DNA of 64,000 nucleotides, taken from positions 19,667,324 through 19,731,323 of the forward strand of contig CM071579.1 of NCBI GenBank assembly GCA_036426205.1, read 5' to 3'. Made by a program: the position numbers and the translations under genes. Source of the DNA: Ascaphus truei (taxonomy: Eukaryota; Chordata; Amphibia; Anura; Ascaphidae). Position 1 is the first letter of the stretch. The number at the start of each line of letters is the position of its first letter. The notes beneath the pieces are model-generated. The model was not told the DNA's origin. It did not search any database and saw only the letters and a program-made list of their open reading frames with translations. Positions 21,701 to 32,119 of this stretch are shown here, in pieces.

Positions 21701-24108
21701 ATTTTTATGTAATCGAAGCACTGTCTTTTTGTATATTAAAGCCAAACTTTAATAAGTGATGCGTTGGACTCTGATTGAACTGTTGCACGCTTTGCAGAGA
21801 GTAAAGTACATTTTCGGACACATTTTGCTACAACAGTTTTTTGTGTGTTAAGTGCATAGTTTTTCTTGAATAAACAGGGACCTGAGACCCTGTCAGATAT
21901 ATATATATAATTACATATTTTTGCATATTTCTCAGGTGGTGGCAGTGTGTAGATATGATTGCAATCGAGTAAGGGGTTAATATTAACGCATTGAAAATAC
22001 CTTGCGCAGGAGAAAGGTGAGTTGGCTAGAGTAGCCGTGTATATAAACCCTGTTTGCATATCTAACTCACATGCTCACAAGTGTGCTGCTCGTGACAGGT
22101 GGAATATGGGGACGGATTGAGGGGAGATATTCTTCAATTGAGGGACCTTTGTGAAGGTCAAAAGTGGGCCAGCTAAAGCGCTGTATAGTAACCCTTGTCC
22201 CGTATGTAGGTCACGTGCTCACAGGTCTCACAGGTGTGCCACGTGTGGCAGTAGTAAACGCTTAGTGCGCATTTTAAACAGAGTTGTATTCAATATATTG
22301 AAAATCTATCATGTATTTCAGGATAGGTTAAACAAATGTGAACAAGATATACATCAATATGTGCAGGAATTTAAGGAACTGTCACATAAGATTGTGTCAC
22401 GTCTGGATGGTCTCAACAATTATAAAACTGAACTGAGGAATGAGATAGAGAATGTGTTGGCAAGAGTTGAAAGAGCTGAATGGGACATTGACTATTTGGA
22501 ATCTACGGCCTCGTCTAATACATGCCTTGAAGTTGATGAACAGTTAGTTGAAAAACAGCTACAGGAACATGCAGAAGAGAAAAGAAAAACGCAGCTTAAA
22601 CTTAACACAAGTAAGTAACTAGAGACGGGTACACTTTTAGTAATGTAATAACACTATGGTTCATGTATAAATGTGTATACACAGCAGTCCTGTACATGTA
22701 CTGTACAGGTAGATAAGAGTTGAAAACCCCGAAAAAGGTTATTCAAGTGTACCTTACATTCAAAATTGTAATTCAGATTCAAAAACCTCTGTTTCCGTCT
22801 GTGCCTTACTAATAATACTAATAAAAACACATTTGCATGGCGCAATCTCTGCTTGCTATCAGTAGAGTTAAGTTAGGAGAAAAAAAGAAAAAGAGGGGCA
22901 TCAAACATTGGCAGTTTCTTCAAAATAACAAGGTTTATTTATTTGAAATGGTTTATCACCAGCACATCTTGCACCTCTCTCACTATTCATAGCAATGGTG
23001 AGAAGGGATAGCGTATTGGTTAAAACTCACTTTTATCAGTTTGTGCCTTAGGGACATTGCTCACTGCACCTATCATTTGTAGTACCGCACTCTGTGTCTA
23101 CACTGTATACATTATAATTGAAAGGTGAAATGTCATTAAGAAAACTGAACGAGAGCTTTTATTATCCAAGTCTTCTTGTTATGAGAAAAAATAATAATAA
23201 TAAAAATATTAGGAATAATAAAACATCTGATAGGATACCACCTGACAAATAATTTAAAAGACTTTCCTGCAAATGTAAAATATAATTAATAATGTGTTTT
23301 ATTGTTTTTATTTCATTCAGGTTGTAACAATATGCTTGCAAACTTCAAATCTCACAAAACTGTTAAAAAAGCTGGAGATGCCCTTGGCTCTTGGATTCAA
23401 ACTACAGGTAACGGCTCACAGGAGATATATTTCTTCAGTGGCGCCAAAAATAATGTTCTTTTAAAATTTGCAAATATCGAGGATTTCACCGACAGCGATT
23501 ATATGCAAAAAGCTGAAAATGACACCCTGCCGTATTTCTGGCAGGGTACTGGTCATATCGTCTACAACGATTTCCTTTTTTTCCACAGAAACGGAACATT
23601 AAATGAAATTATTAAATACAATCTCCAGAAAAGTAATGTTACACACTGGATGGGTTTACATGGGGCTGGTCACATACCTGCCTACCAACTTTCCCCTTTC
23701 ACAAAAATTGACTTTGCAGTGGATGAGCAAGGACTGTGGGCAATTCACGCGGATGCAAGCATTGGTGGAAATATTGTCCTTACTAAGATCGACCATGGCA
23801 ATATGGTTGCTGAACATGTATGGGATACATCTTGTGATAGCAAAAATGCTGAAGCAGCCTTTGTAATGTGTGGAACATTATATGTTGTTTACAACAGTCC
23901 GAGTGGTGGCAGATCTCATATTGAATGCATATATGACACCTCACAAATTATTACTGCTCATGCGGCTCCTACATTATATTTCCCAAAGCGGTACAGCAGT
24001 CATTCCTCTCTACATTATAATCCAGTAGACCAAAACCTGTATGCTTGGGATGAAGGATACCAAATTCTGTATAAATTTGACACAAGAGCAAAATTTGAAA
24101 ATCATTGA
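18040..24108 (+). CDS. OLFML1: olfactomedin-like protein 1 (three coding exons)
   Basis: Exons 18040-18156, 22322-22610 and 23321-24108 join in frame to 397 codons plus stop, close to the roughly 400 residues of mammalian OLFML1. Residues 1 to about 21 form a hydrophobic signal peptide, so the product is predicted to be secreted. Residues about 27-136 form a charged helical, probably coiled-coil region, matching the mammalian pattern KC then YxQEF then RVERAxxxIDY. Residues about 137-397 are a full olfactomedin domain with IDFAVDEQGLWAIH and HYNPVDQNLYAWDEGYQ, both family signatures. Four N-glycosylation sequons (NGS, NDT, NGT, NVT) lie in it. GT-AG borders are present at both introns. Function in vertebrates is poorly defined; it is an extracellular glycoprotein of the olfactomedin-like group. 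No frameshift or stop, so it appears intact. Confidence 0.95.
18288..18405. repeat. dispersed repeat ending in TATGTAACTATGTAAC
   Basis: GGATAAAGTATCTGTTGTAG, CATAGGTAGGACTTGAT, GTCTTTTTTCAACCTCATCT and ACTATGTAACT repeats match the longer copy at 62690-63020. It is a short interspersed repeat; whether SINE or DNA-element derived is not settled by eye. Confidence 0.7.
18661..18702. repeat. (TG)n microsatellite
   Basis: About 20 uninterrupted TG units. Confidence 0.97.
19322..19478 (+). mobile_element. L2-like LINE or SINE 3' end
   Basis: TTAGATTGTAAGTTCTTCGG, GGCAGGGACTCC, TTACTTTTATGTCTTAACCC and CGCTATATAAATAAAGAT match, in plus orientation, the 3' tail seen inverted elsewhere in the window. 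Confidence 0.75.
19571..19818. repeat. 62-bp tandem repeat, four copies
   Basis: Copies start at 19571, 19633, 19695 and 19757, each beginning AACAGCACTTAACACATCGT. The first three are identical and the fourth has a single visible substitution near its end (GATACCCT for GATACGCT). Such identity implies recent expansion. Confidence 0.97.
20288..20862 (-). mobile_element. L2-clade LINE 3' fragment
   Basis: Inverted L2 3' region running from ATATTTATATAGCGCCATTA through GGGCATTCCAGAGGTGTGGG, including the end of the reverse-transcriptase C-terminal frame. It stops where a different LINE fragment begins in the opposite orientation. Confidence 0.88.
20863..21610 (+). mobile_element. non-LTR retrotransposon 3' end (CR1/L2/Rex1-type)
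   Basis: Reads RKRIVQQMLIPIIDYGDIVY, then KLDTLYNSICRFVLQ, LDWSSLESRCKVH and FKYFLGKLPAYLNKLLTP with interrupting stops: the C-terminal tail typical of CR1/L2/Rex-group reverse transcriptases. It closes with TATTACTTCCTGGTAAAACA and ATAAATAAAATA. It lies wholly in OLFML1 intron 1. Confidence 0.82.
22322..22610 (+). CDS. OLFML1: OLFML1 coding exon 2
   Basis: Acceptor TATTTCAG and donor ACAA then GTAAGT. The exon enters in phase 0 (DRLNKCEQDIHQYVQEF) and exits one base into a codon. Residues 40-135 are mostly charged helix (RVERAEWDIDYLE; EEKRKTQLKLNT), expected to form a coiled coil and oligomerise. Read-through past the donor meets a stop within three codons. Confidence 0.95.
22611..23320 (+). 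other. OLFML1 intron 2 (710 bases)
   Basis: Begins GTAAGT and ends TTTCATTCAG. No recognisable repeat or coding sequence apart from short AT-rich tracts. Confidence 0.9.
23321..24108 (+). CDS. OLFML1: OLFML1 coding exon 3 (olfactomedin domain)
   Basis: The exon starts with the second and third bases of a serine codon, then CNNMLANFKSHKTVKK, and runs open to TGA at 24106-24108. It encodes the whole olfactomedin domain in one exon: GSWIQ near the start, LPYFWQGTGHIVYNDFLFFH, EIIKYNLQK, IDFAVDEQGLWAIH, MCGTLYVVYNS and HYNPVDQNLYAWDEGYQ. The split serine codon reproduces the Ser-Cys junction of mammalian OLFML1. Confidence 0.96.
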
Positions 24109-24815
24109 GAGCAAACTAAAATCTGACCACACTAGATGAAAAGGCAGAGAAAGCATGCAACACATCACCATTAAAAACAAAAGAAAACCAAACAAATTGA
24201 TATTACAGAACACCATAAACGCTAAATAGAAGAGAGAGAGGTAGAGAGATGGATTGTGAGAGTGATAAAGTGAAGGTCCAAAAATCATATCTGCATTGCT
24301 ATTAAAAATGCCACAATTTTGATCATTATACAAGTGCTATGATTTGTAATTAGTGTGAGTGTATGAATGTTGGTACCCAGCTTTTATTGGTGGTCAGAGA
24401 TTCAATCCCATGCGTATTTGTAGGGTGTGTGAATGCAGACGGCATATTCCCTTGTTTCTTGCAGGAGCAATATTACTTTATTATTTTTTTCTTATTATTT
24501 TAATATGTAAGGCATATGACAATGTATCAGAATAATACACAGCCCCAGTGCTTAGTCACCACAGTGGTAAATGGTGCAGTGGGAAGGTGACAGAAGAGAG
24601 ACACCCGAGCACTCACATTAATGCTTGGATGTTATCACATATGGTATCAATTCTTGGGATCTGTAGAATTCAGGATTGATCGACCCAATGAATCATATGG
24701 TAAGTTCAACCATAATACAAAAGATGAAAAAAAGATGTGAAAATCTAACATAGCGTGATACTGTATGACATTTTAATAAAAAACAGACACTCAGAATCTC
24801 ACTCACGGATTCCCT
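24109..24815 (+). other. OLFML1: probable OLFML1 3' untranslated region
   Basis: AT-rich sequence after the stop; the first canonical AATAAA is at 24775-24780 (TTTTAATAAAAAACAG). The weaker ATTAAA at about 24171 could be used instead. The extent of the transcript is inference. Confidence 0.45.
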
Positions 24816-25100
24816 GGTCTTTTGCATAAGTGTGCGACTGGTAATCCCGCAGTGTCCTAGGCTACTAGTCCCTCCGATCTTGCATAGTGGTCTCAGCGTC
24901 CAGCTCGCTCCCAGAAGCCAGTATGCTGATGTCATCACAAGGTGCTCAACAGCTGATCGTCGGACTCGCCTCCGTTTAGTCCCGGGTAGCCGTAGTCGCT
25001 TCCACACAAAGGCAATGGCAATAGCTCACCCTCAATGTATATGAAACCCTGTTTCCCCCACCCGGTCTCACATAGGGTCTCCCAGGGGAAATGCTACTCC
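24816..25100. other. GC-richer unassigned stretch, possibly a repeat
   Basis: CpG-containing sequence (CTAGTCCCTCCGATCTTGCA, GTAGCCGTAGTCGCTTCCAC) that contrasts with its AT-rich flanks. Frames at 24693-25044 have no recognisable domain. A dispersed repeat is more likely than a gene. Confidence 0.4.
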
Positions 25101-25261
25101 GAGACTAAGGTATATTTTACAGTAGTGAAGTGAGTTTGTTTTTCCCCCGGTGCTGAAAGGATATAAAAAGCAATTCCAGTATTTTGCTGCTGTTAGAGAA
25201 GTGGATAATTAAAGTATAATATACAGTATTTGATTGTATTAATTGAGGGTTTTTTACAAAC

Positions 25262-25815
25262 CCTGTTTAGGGCTATAAAAATGTGGGAAGATTGGCAATT
25301 GTCTTGAACGTTTTCCACTTTTGAATAATCTTTCTCACTGTAGAATGATGGACTTTAAATTGTTTGGAAATGGCCTTATAACCCTTCCCAGATTGATGGG
25401 CAGCAACAATTGCTTCTCTAAGATCATTGCTGATGTCTTTCCTCCTTGGCATTGAGTTAACACACACCTGAATGCTCCAGAGCAGCAAACTGCTAAAATT
25501 TCGGCTTTTATAGAGGTGGTCACACTTGCTGATGATCAATTAATCAAGGGTATTTGATTAGCAGCACCTCTCTGCTACTTAGCATCTTAATTCCCGTGGA
25601 AGCAGTAAGGATGTACTTAGTTTTTCACACATAGCTTCTTCATTTTGGCTTTATTTTTGTTAAATAAATCACGGTGTAATGTCATGTGTTGTTCATCTGA
25701 GGTTGTATTTACCTAATGTTAAGACCTGCTAAGGAAAAGATGATTGTTATTATGTCCTGATATGTAAAACCATAGAATTCAAAGAGGGCGTACTTTCTTT
25801 TTCACACAACTGTAT
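25262..25815 (-). mobile_element. Tc1-like transposon 5' fragment
   Basis: The right end, read on the minus strand, starts at a Tc1-type terminus ACAGTTGTGTGAAAAAGAAA, followed by GTACGCCCTCTTTGAATTC. The transposase then begins MPRRKDISNDLREAIVAAHQ and continues YKAISKQFKVHHSTVRKIIQ, the N-terminal paired-type helix-turn-helix of Tc1 transposases. The element breaks off at about 25262 soon after this DNA-binding domain, so the catalytic DDE region is missing and it cannot move by itself. Confidence 0.93.
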
Positions 25816-25829
25816 ATATTTCCCACTTC

Positions 25830-27630
25830 TGTCTGATGAATGGCCCCTTACAGGGTCTATGGGCAGTAGAGAATCCCCCAGGGGTTGATTTAGAGTGCCC
25901 TATGGGTAAATACAGAGAGGGTGTTGGAAGGGGGGTGGAGGAGAGAGGTGTATCTGTAGTTAATATCTTCTTTATTTCTCCCGATGTCCCAAATCCTATA
26001 TTTCCTTAGTAATAAGGCATCTGTGTAGTTTAGAGTAGACAGGAGTTCACTCAGAATGCTGGGGTATGAGGTGAAGGGGAGATCTGGCTGCTGCTATTTG
26101 AAATCGAGCCAGGATGGCTACACATAGCCTGTGATATGTGAGGACTCTTGTAGTTGGGATAGGTAATAATTTAAACTATATACCTCATATCTCGACACCC
26201 CGTAAGTCCCCGAGCGCAGATCTGAGCAGTGTTTCCCCCTGCCTTTATCTTGCTGCCTCGCAGCAGACTTCCTTGGCGTGTGACGTCACGCTATGACCTA
26301 TGACCCAATACACGTTTCGCTGAATAACCAATCAGCTTCTTCCCCTAAATATAATTTCTTTTAATGTTTGGCCGGAGAGATTTTGTTTATGTGCGGCTTC
26401 TAAGAAAGTTTTCTAGAGTTTAACAATTTTCTCATTTCTCAGCCTCTTCATCTAGGCCACTGTTTTCATTAGAGTACCTGTTATTACAGCCTTATGTGGT
26501 GCATATGAATGCGGGCGAGATCTCAGGGCTACTGTTCGTCTGGAAGTACATTTTAATTTCGGCAGCAACCACAGAACTTCCTCAACTATATGAGGGAGTT
26601 CTTTAATTGGGACTAGGAATGGGGTCATGAGGGAAAGGGGTAGAAGTTTCGGGAAAAGCGGAAACAGGGAAAGTGTTTGGGAGTCTGGGAGGTGGGCATA
26701 CCCCAGGTGTTCATTTCCTTTGCCTATAAAGGAAAGAACGTAGGAGGTAGGTTACGGGGTTAAAATCACCTGCTTGCTCGAAACGAGCACAGGGACACAT
26801 AAGGTTGCGAACTTGTGGTAAATGTAACCTGGATAAGCGTAAGAAGGGGATCTGGGAGGAACATCCCAATGAATATGCACTCACAGGTTCAATTATACTG
26901 TACCATATAGATACCTTATATGTGTTATAGTTACTGTAGGTATATTAGTAATGGGGGGAGAGAGAATTAAGATGAGTGCAAGAGAAAAGCTAAAATGAGC
27001 ATGGGAAAGGAAGAGAGGAGAGGAAGCTAAGGCTGTGGTGGGATAGGGTCAGAGGTCCCCCAAAAAGCCCTGCTTACTAGGTCCTGAAAGGTTAAAAGTT
27101 AACTTAAACAACTAAAACCAAACATGACAATGATAGTACCGACCGGGCACATAAAGGCAGAACAACAAGTCCTGGGGCCGGTCGCCCCTCATCACCTCTC
27201 CATGTTGAAGGACAGGCCCAATATTTAGGCGGGGTGCCAAGTTGAGTGAAGAGATTTGGAGACCACCTTGCTCCAAATTGCGCGCTGCTGATAAGGCAAC
27301 GCTTCTGCCACCATCTCTTTGCGTGGTTCCACCGGCCTGAGGCCCCAATTTCCAGTAAGTGCTCCCCCTCTGCTGGATCCCTGATCACAACCTGCGAGCC
27401 ACTATGGAAGATGAGTAATTTAAAGGGAAAGCATCATCTGTATCTCATCTAGCTTTTACGAAGGGTGTCCGTAATCTTTTTCATCTCTCTTTCGTTTAAG
27501 CAATGTGGTGGGGGATAAATCTGCCAAAAATGTGTAGTTGTTATCCTTCTGGGTATATAGATGTCAGCTTATGAGCCGCGCTCCTAATGGTTTCTTTTGT
27601 GCTTTAAAAGTGGAGTCTAATGATCACGTG
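25830..27630. other. no gene seen; probably old repeat sequence
   Basis: Moderately GC-rich sequence. The 26215-26340 part (GTGTGACGTCACGCTATGAC, ACACGTTTCGCTGAATAACC, AATCAGCTTCTTC) resembles frog repeat ends of the kind seen at 14610. The overlapping frames at 27104-27452 have no recognisable domain; they may belong to the 3' part of the L1 relic that follows. Confidence 0.45.
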
Positions 27631-27639
27631 TCTCGGAGC

Positions 27640-28190
27640 ATCCAGATGTAGCTCTCAGGGCCCTATGCACTCTATTGAGCTGGAAGAGGTCGACAGCCAG
27701 GTCCGGCACAAGCGACTGAAGCAGCTTATGAATGTACAGTAAGTCTCCAAGTATGTCAGTTTCAGGGATACCCCTTATCCACAGGTTATTGCGCTGCTGC
27801 TTCCACCAGCTTAGAAATCTGTTCTGCCATTTCCCCTTCCATCACAATATGGGCCTCATTGACATCATCCAGCTTAGTTTAGAGCGTGTCCGTTCCCGCA
27901 CCAAGCATTGAGGTATCTTGGTTGATTTCCTTCAATGATGTCTGAAGTTCAGCTTGAAACATGATTTTAATATTGGCAAATAGGTCAGCTATATCCTGCC
28001 TATTATGTCGCTGGCTTGGGGTTTCTCTGTCTGAATCAGGCTCCGCTACAGCACGAGGTGAGATGCCATGGTCCACGGGTCGGGACGATTGAAAAAAATC
28101 CTCCCCCTGTTGCGGAGAGAGGTTTATTTTCCCCTTGGACGGCATAAGTATGTTAAAGCTAGCGATATCCTCAGGGTTCAAAAGTTTGTA
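27640..28190 (-). mobile_element. LINE-1 ORF1 relic
   Basis: The minus-strand frame contains SDRETPSQRHNRQDIADLFA, QAELQTSLKEINQD and, after small frameshifts, KLDDVNEAH, EGEMAEQ, LWIRGIPET and HKLLQSLVPDLA. This is an ORF1p-like coiled coil followed by the RRM-type RIRGIPE region of vertebrate L1 elements. It starts near MPSKGKI at 28146 and is degenerate. Confidence 0.82.
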
Positions 28191-28199
28191 AAGGTCCCA

Positions 28200-29055
28200 T
28201 TACTGAGCAAAAAAAAAAACCCTGCTGCAACCGGAGCTTACGCCCCAACAATCACTTTTTAATATTTTCTTACATTATTCTATTAAATGTGCCTGGTTAA
28301 GAAGTTTTGATGATGAAATTCACTTATTAAATTGCCCCAGGACATGCAAGGCCTTATGTCTAAGTAGCAAAAATAATGGATTACATACAGTATAAGTGCA
28401 TTAGAGATCTCATTGAGTAGCAGATAGAGAAAAGTGCATATGTGAGTCATCAGCTGTTACATTGCGCCCAAAATTCAAAGAGATGGCCTCCCTTTTGTTT
28501 TAGCAGATCTTTACAACCACATAAAAATGTGCACGTTGTACTTTAAAATCATATAGAAATAGCATATGCATATAAAACCATCAAATATATAGAATTCATA
28601 AGGTTTAGTTTTTGTAGTCTTGAAATGGTTTTAAACATCTTTGCAGTCCCACTTACAACACAAGATGGCACAAGAGACCGCATTTTCTGTTTGCCTGGTT
28701 TTAATTACAATCAGAAAAACATGGGGGCCTGCAACACTCAAAAATAGAAAATTGCAGAAGCTGCTGGCAATTTCAAATGAAAAATTCACATGCTATTCAC
28801 TGAACTCTGAAGAGCTGTGAGGGCAATCACTGCCCTAGGGATCACAATTGTTTTTCAGCTAGTCCAGGGTGGCGAACCAGCCAATTCGGAAATCAATATG
28901 GTGTTTGCCATACAGAAAATCAGGCAGCCTGGGCGAGCCGAAATAAATAAACATACAAACTTAAAATCACAAGAACATTAACCCCTTAGTAACCACAAGC
29001 TGTTATGTCCCCTATAACTACAACTAGAGGTTTACTTTATCTAACTACTCATGCA
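28200..29055. other. no gene seen
   Basis: AT-rich sequence; no coding frame or recognisable repeat. Confidence 0.55.
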
Positions 29056-29060
29056 TGGCA

Positions 29061-30077
29061 TAGAGCGATATTTCTCAACCAGGGTGCCGGCGATCCGGCT
29101 CTCCTCTCTCAGCCTGGTACAGAGGTTGCGACTCGCCTCTCCCCTCTCAGCCCGGCACAGAACAGAGGCTGCGATCCGCCTCTCCCCTCTCAGCCCGGCA
29201 CAGAAGCTGCGATCCGCCTCTCCTCTCTCAGCACGGCAGAGGCTGCGATCCACCTCTCAGCCCGGCACAGAGGCTGTGAACCGCCTCTCGAAGCCCGCCA
29301 CAGAGGCTGTGATCCGCCTCCTCTCTCAGCCCGGCACAGAGGCTGCAATCCGCGTCTCTTATCTCAGCCCAGCACAGAGGTTGTGATCCGCCTCTCCTCT
29401 CTCAGTCCGACACACAGAGGCTGTGATCCGCCTCTCCTCTCTCAGCCCGACACACAGAGGCTCCGATCCGCCTCTCCTCTCTCAGCCCGACACATAGAGG
29501 CTGCGATCCGCCTCTCCTCTCTTAGCCCGACACACAGAGGCTGCGATCCGCCTCTCCTCTCTTAGCCCGACACACAGAGGCTGTGATCCGCCTCTCCTCT
29601 CTCAGCCCAACACAGAGCAGTGAGGAGCATCTTCATCTCCAGGCAGCGCAGGTCGCACCCACTGAGCAACTGAGATGTTTGAAGTGTGTGGGAAGATAGG
29701 AATGATTGAGTTTTGTGTGGGGAGAGTGAGTGAGGCTAGTGTTTTTGTGTATAGGGTAAGATATGTGGTGTAAGTAAGAGAATGGGGGGGGGGGTGAATG
29801 CGGTGTTTATGATCAAGAAACAGGGTGAGTGTGCTGTGTGACAAACAGGATACATGAGGTTTGTGTTGAGTTAAAGGGTGATTATAATGTGTTAAGGTGA
29901 ATGTGGAGTGTGCATGAAGAGGGTGGTGAGTGTAGGGTGTGCGCTTCTGAAAATAAGGGAGAGTGTGAATGCGTGTAACTGAGTGGATGAGTGAGGTCTG
30001 AAGAGCAGGGGTGCCCCGAGATTTAAAAAAATCCATCAGGGGTGCCCCTGCTCAATAAAGGTTGAGAACCCCTGCAA
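29061..30077. mobile_element. hAT-type non-autonomous element with internal minisatellite
   Basis: The left end carries TTTCTCAACCAGGGTGCC. The right end carries GGGGTGCCCCTGCTCAATAA and GGTTGAGAACCCCTGCA, which inverted gives the hAT-like terminus CAGGGGTTCTCAACC. The interior is a 40-bp minisatellite followed by a GTG-rich low-complexity stretch. No transposase. A target duplication is not obvious by eye. Confidence 0.6.
29090..29615. repeat. 40-bp minisatellite
   Basis: About thirteen copies of a unit with CCGCCTCTCCTCTCTCAGCC then CGACACACAGAGGCTGCGAT. The early copies are shorter and more divergent; those from about 29388 keep a strict 40-bp period. The long arginine/serine-rich plus-strand frame here is a repeat translation. 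Confidence 0.95.
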
Positions 30078-30085
30078 TAGGGGAG

Positions 30086-30408
30086 TAAGGCTGTGGCCAC
30101 GCTGCCGCTGAGCGCACGCATGCTTGAGCGGTGACGTCACCAACTCTCCAAGCATGAGCGCTCGGCTGTCCTGCATATTATTTTTCAAACGCGAGAGGGG
30201 GCGTGGCCAAGCAGTGACGGGCGCTGATTGCTGAAGGTCATGTGACCTTTCAGCACGCCTGGAAATCAATTTCATCTGTCTCGCCAAGTGCCTTCGAGTG
30301 TACAGGCACGAGCGCGCGCCACGTGAGCGTGGCCGGACACATTGAGATTTATTGAACTCAGTGTGCTAAGCGCCAAGCGCGCACAGCGGCAGCATGGACG
30401 CAGCCGTA
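30086..30408. mobile_element. GC-rich terminal-inverted-repeat MITE
   Basis: TAAGGCTGTGGCCACGCTGC with CGCTGAGCGC at the left matches, inverted, GCGCACAGCGGCAGCATGGA with CGCAGCCGTA at the right (about 30-bp arms). It is internally CpG-rich (GCGAGAGGGGGCGTGGCC, CACGAGCGCGCGCCACGTGA). No coding capacity. It sits 8 bases after the preceding hAT-type element. Confidence 0.75.
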
Positions 30409-30699
30409 GGCGTTATCATGCAATGTCTTACAAACTTATAACGCTTAAAAAGGGTTAACCTCTCCATTCGATACCTACCTCTATCACCCACACCTGCTGC
30501 TTTACCAAAAACGTTATTGGAAATGCATCTGGGAGCACTACTCTTTAATCATTGGACTATGTCCCTACGAGTCTCAGCAACCGCAAGTATTCTTTAATAA
30601 GCTATTTTTGAGTGCACACGTGCTATTTATAAATGGTACAGGATATTAACCCAGAGCTGGGTATTTAAGGCATTTATTCAGCTTTATTTAACTGACAGT

Positions 30700-31615
30700 G
30701 GGATAAATAAAATACGTGTTCAGCCAAACCCTTACCGTAACATGCCAGCCTATCCCTAATATGCCAACATAACCTTAACCCGTGTCAGCCTAACCTTACC
30801 CAAATATATGCCAGCCTAACCTGACTATGCCTACCGAACCTTAAACCCAATATGCCAGCCTAACCCTTACCCTAACAACCCAGCATAACCCAAATATGCC
30901 AGCCTAACCTTAACCCCAATATGCCAACCTGACCCTTACCCTAACAACCCAGCATAACCCAAATATGCCAGCCTAACCTTAACCCCAAGATGCCAGCCTA
31001 AACCTTACCCTAACCACCCAGCATAACCCAAATATGCCAGCCTAACCCTAACAACCCAAATATGCCAGCCAAACCCTTATCCTAACAACCCAGCATAACC
31101 CAAGTATGCCAGCCTAACATTAACCCCAATATGCCAGCCAAACCCTTACCCTAACAACCCAAGTATGCCAGCCTAACCTTAATCCCAAGATGCCAGCCAA
31201 CCCTTTACCCTAACAACCCAGTATAACCCAAATATGCCAGCCTAACCCTTACCCTAACAACCCAGCATAACCCAAGTATGCCAGCTTAACCTTAACCCAA
31301 ATATGCCAGCCAAACCCTTACCCTAACAACCCAGCATAACCCAAGTATGCCAGCCAAACCCTTACCCTAACAACCCAGCATAACCCAAGTATGCCAGCCA
31401 AACCCTTACCCTAACAAACCAGCCTAACCTACGTATGCCATCTTAACCTTAACCCAAATATGCCAGTCAACCCCTTACCCTAACAACTCAGCCTAACCCA
31501 AGTATGCCAGCCTAACCCTAACATGTCAGCCAAACCCAAGTATGCCAATTTAACCTTAACCCCAATATGCCAACCTAACGTTTCAGTCTAACCCTAATAT
31601 ATGCCAGGCTAAGTA
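30700..31615. repeat. 44-bp minisatellite rich in TAACCC
   Basis: About 20 variable copies built from AACCCAGCATAACCCAAGTA, TGCCAGCC and AAACCCTTACCCTAAC. The best-kept copies near 31327-31415 have an exact 44-bp period. The plus strand is C-rich and nearly G-free, with many TAACCC and CCCTAAC words reminiscent of vertebrate telomere repeats, although no pure hexamer array is present. Confidence 0.95.
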
Positions 31616-31639
31616 AGGGAGAGGGGGGTTATAAATAAC

Positions 31640-32110
31640 ACAATGTTGCAGAATAACCATTCAGGGGAAGTTTAGGGACAGCTTGCCTACAGAGAACTGA
31701 TGCCCACAGACTTCCCCCATGTCAGTGACAGGAGGAGAAGGCACAGGGGGCTCTGCGTATGTCCCCCCACACTTATGGGGGGGGGGAGGTTGGGGTCCAT
31801 CTCTCCCCCTCCCATGCTAATATTCCTCTGCTGCCCCCTAAAATTGAGGGTCTTCAGCATGCTCTGCGCGGGGTAGTCTCACAGACAAGGGGGGGGGGGG
31901 GGGGGGGGGGTGCGCAGCCACTGGGCGGGAAAAGGAGCGAGCTGCAGGGCGGGTGTCAGAGACACGTGACGGGCGCGTGAATGAGGGCGCGTGGTCGGGT
32001 GGGGAGGGGGGGTTGATGTCCTCACTTGAGCCACCGCGCGCCGGCACACGAGGCGTGACGTCACCGGTTACCGGGACACTCCTTAACAGCTCAGTCAGGG
32101 GACACTGAGT
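31640..32110. other. CpG-rich sequence with poly-G tract
   Basis: Holds a run of about 20 G (31890-31910) and CpG-rich DNA (GAGACACGTGACGGGCGCGT; CACGAGGCGTGACGTCACCG, with a CRE-like TGACGTCA). It could be a small CpG island, but no transcription unit is evident on either side. Confidence 0.4.
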
Positions 32111-32119
32111 GACACAGCG

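Larger units (their letters stand above)
18157..22321 (+). other. OLFML1 intron 1 (4.17 kb, transposon-rich)
   Basis: Bounded by GTATGT and TATTTCAG. It contains a SINE-like repeat, a TG microsatellite, an inverted-repeat element with a 62-bp tandem array, three LINE fragments and no coding exon. The open frame continuing from 22151 into exon 2 (with CPVCRSRAHRSHRC) is intronic read-through. Confidence 0.85.

Noticed and set aside
22151..22321. Cysteine-rich N-terminal extension (CPVCRSRAHRSHRC) in frame with OLFML1 exon 2
   Set aside because: It lies upstream of a clear acceptor, exon 1 joins in phase at 22322, and mammalian OLFML1 has no such part. The frame is open by chance through the intron end.
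27104..27452. Overlapping frames on both strands near 27.1-27.45 kb as a gene
   Set aside because: No recognisable domain; they mirror one another and adjoin an L1 ORF1 relic, so repeat origin is more likely.
29005..29565. 186-residue plus-strand frame with repeated RLSSLSPTHRGCDPPLLS-like units
   Set aside because: It is a translation of the 40-bp minisatellite; there is no start context and no domain.
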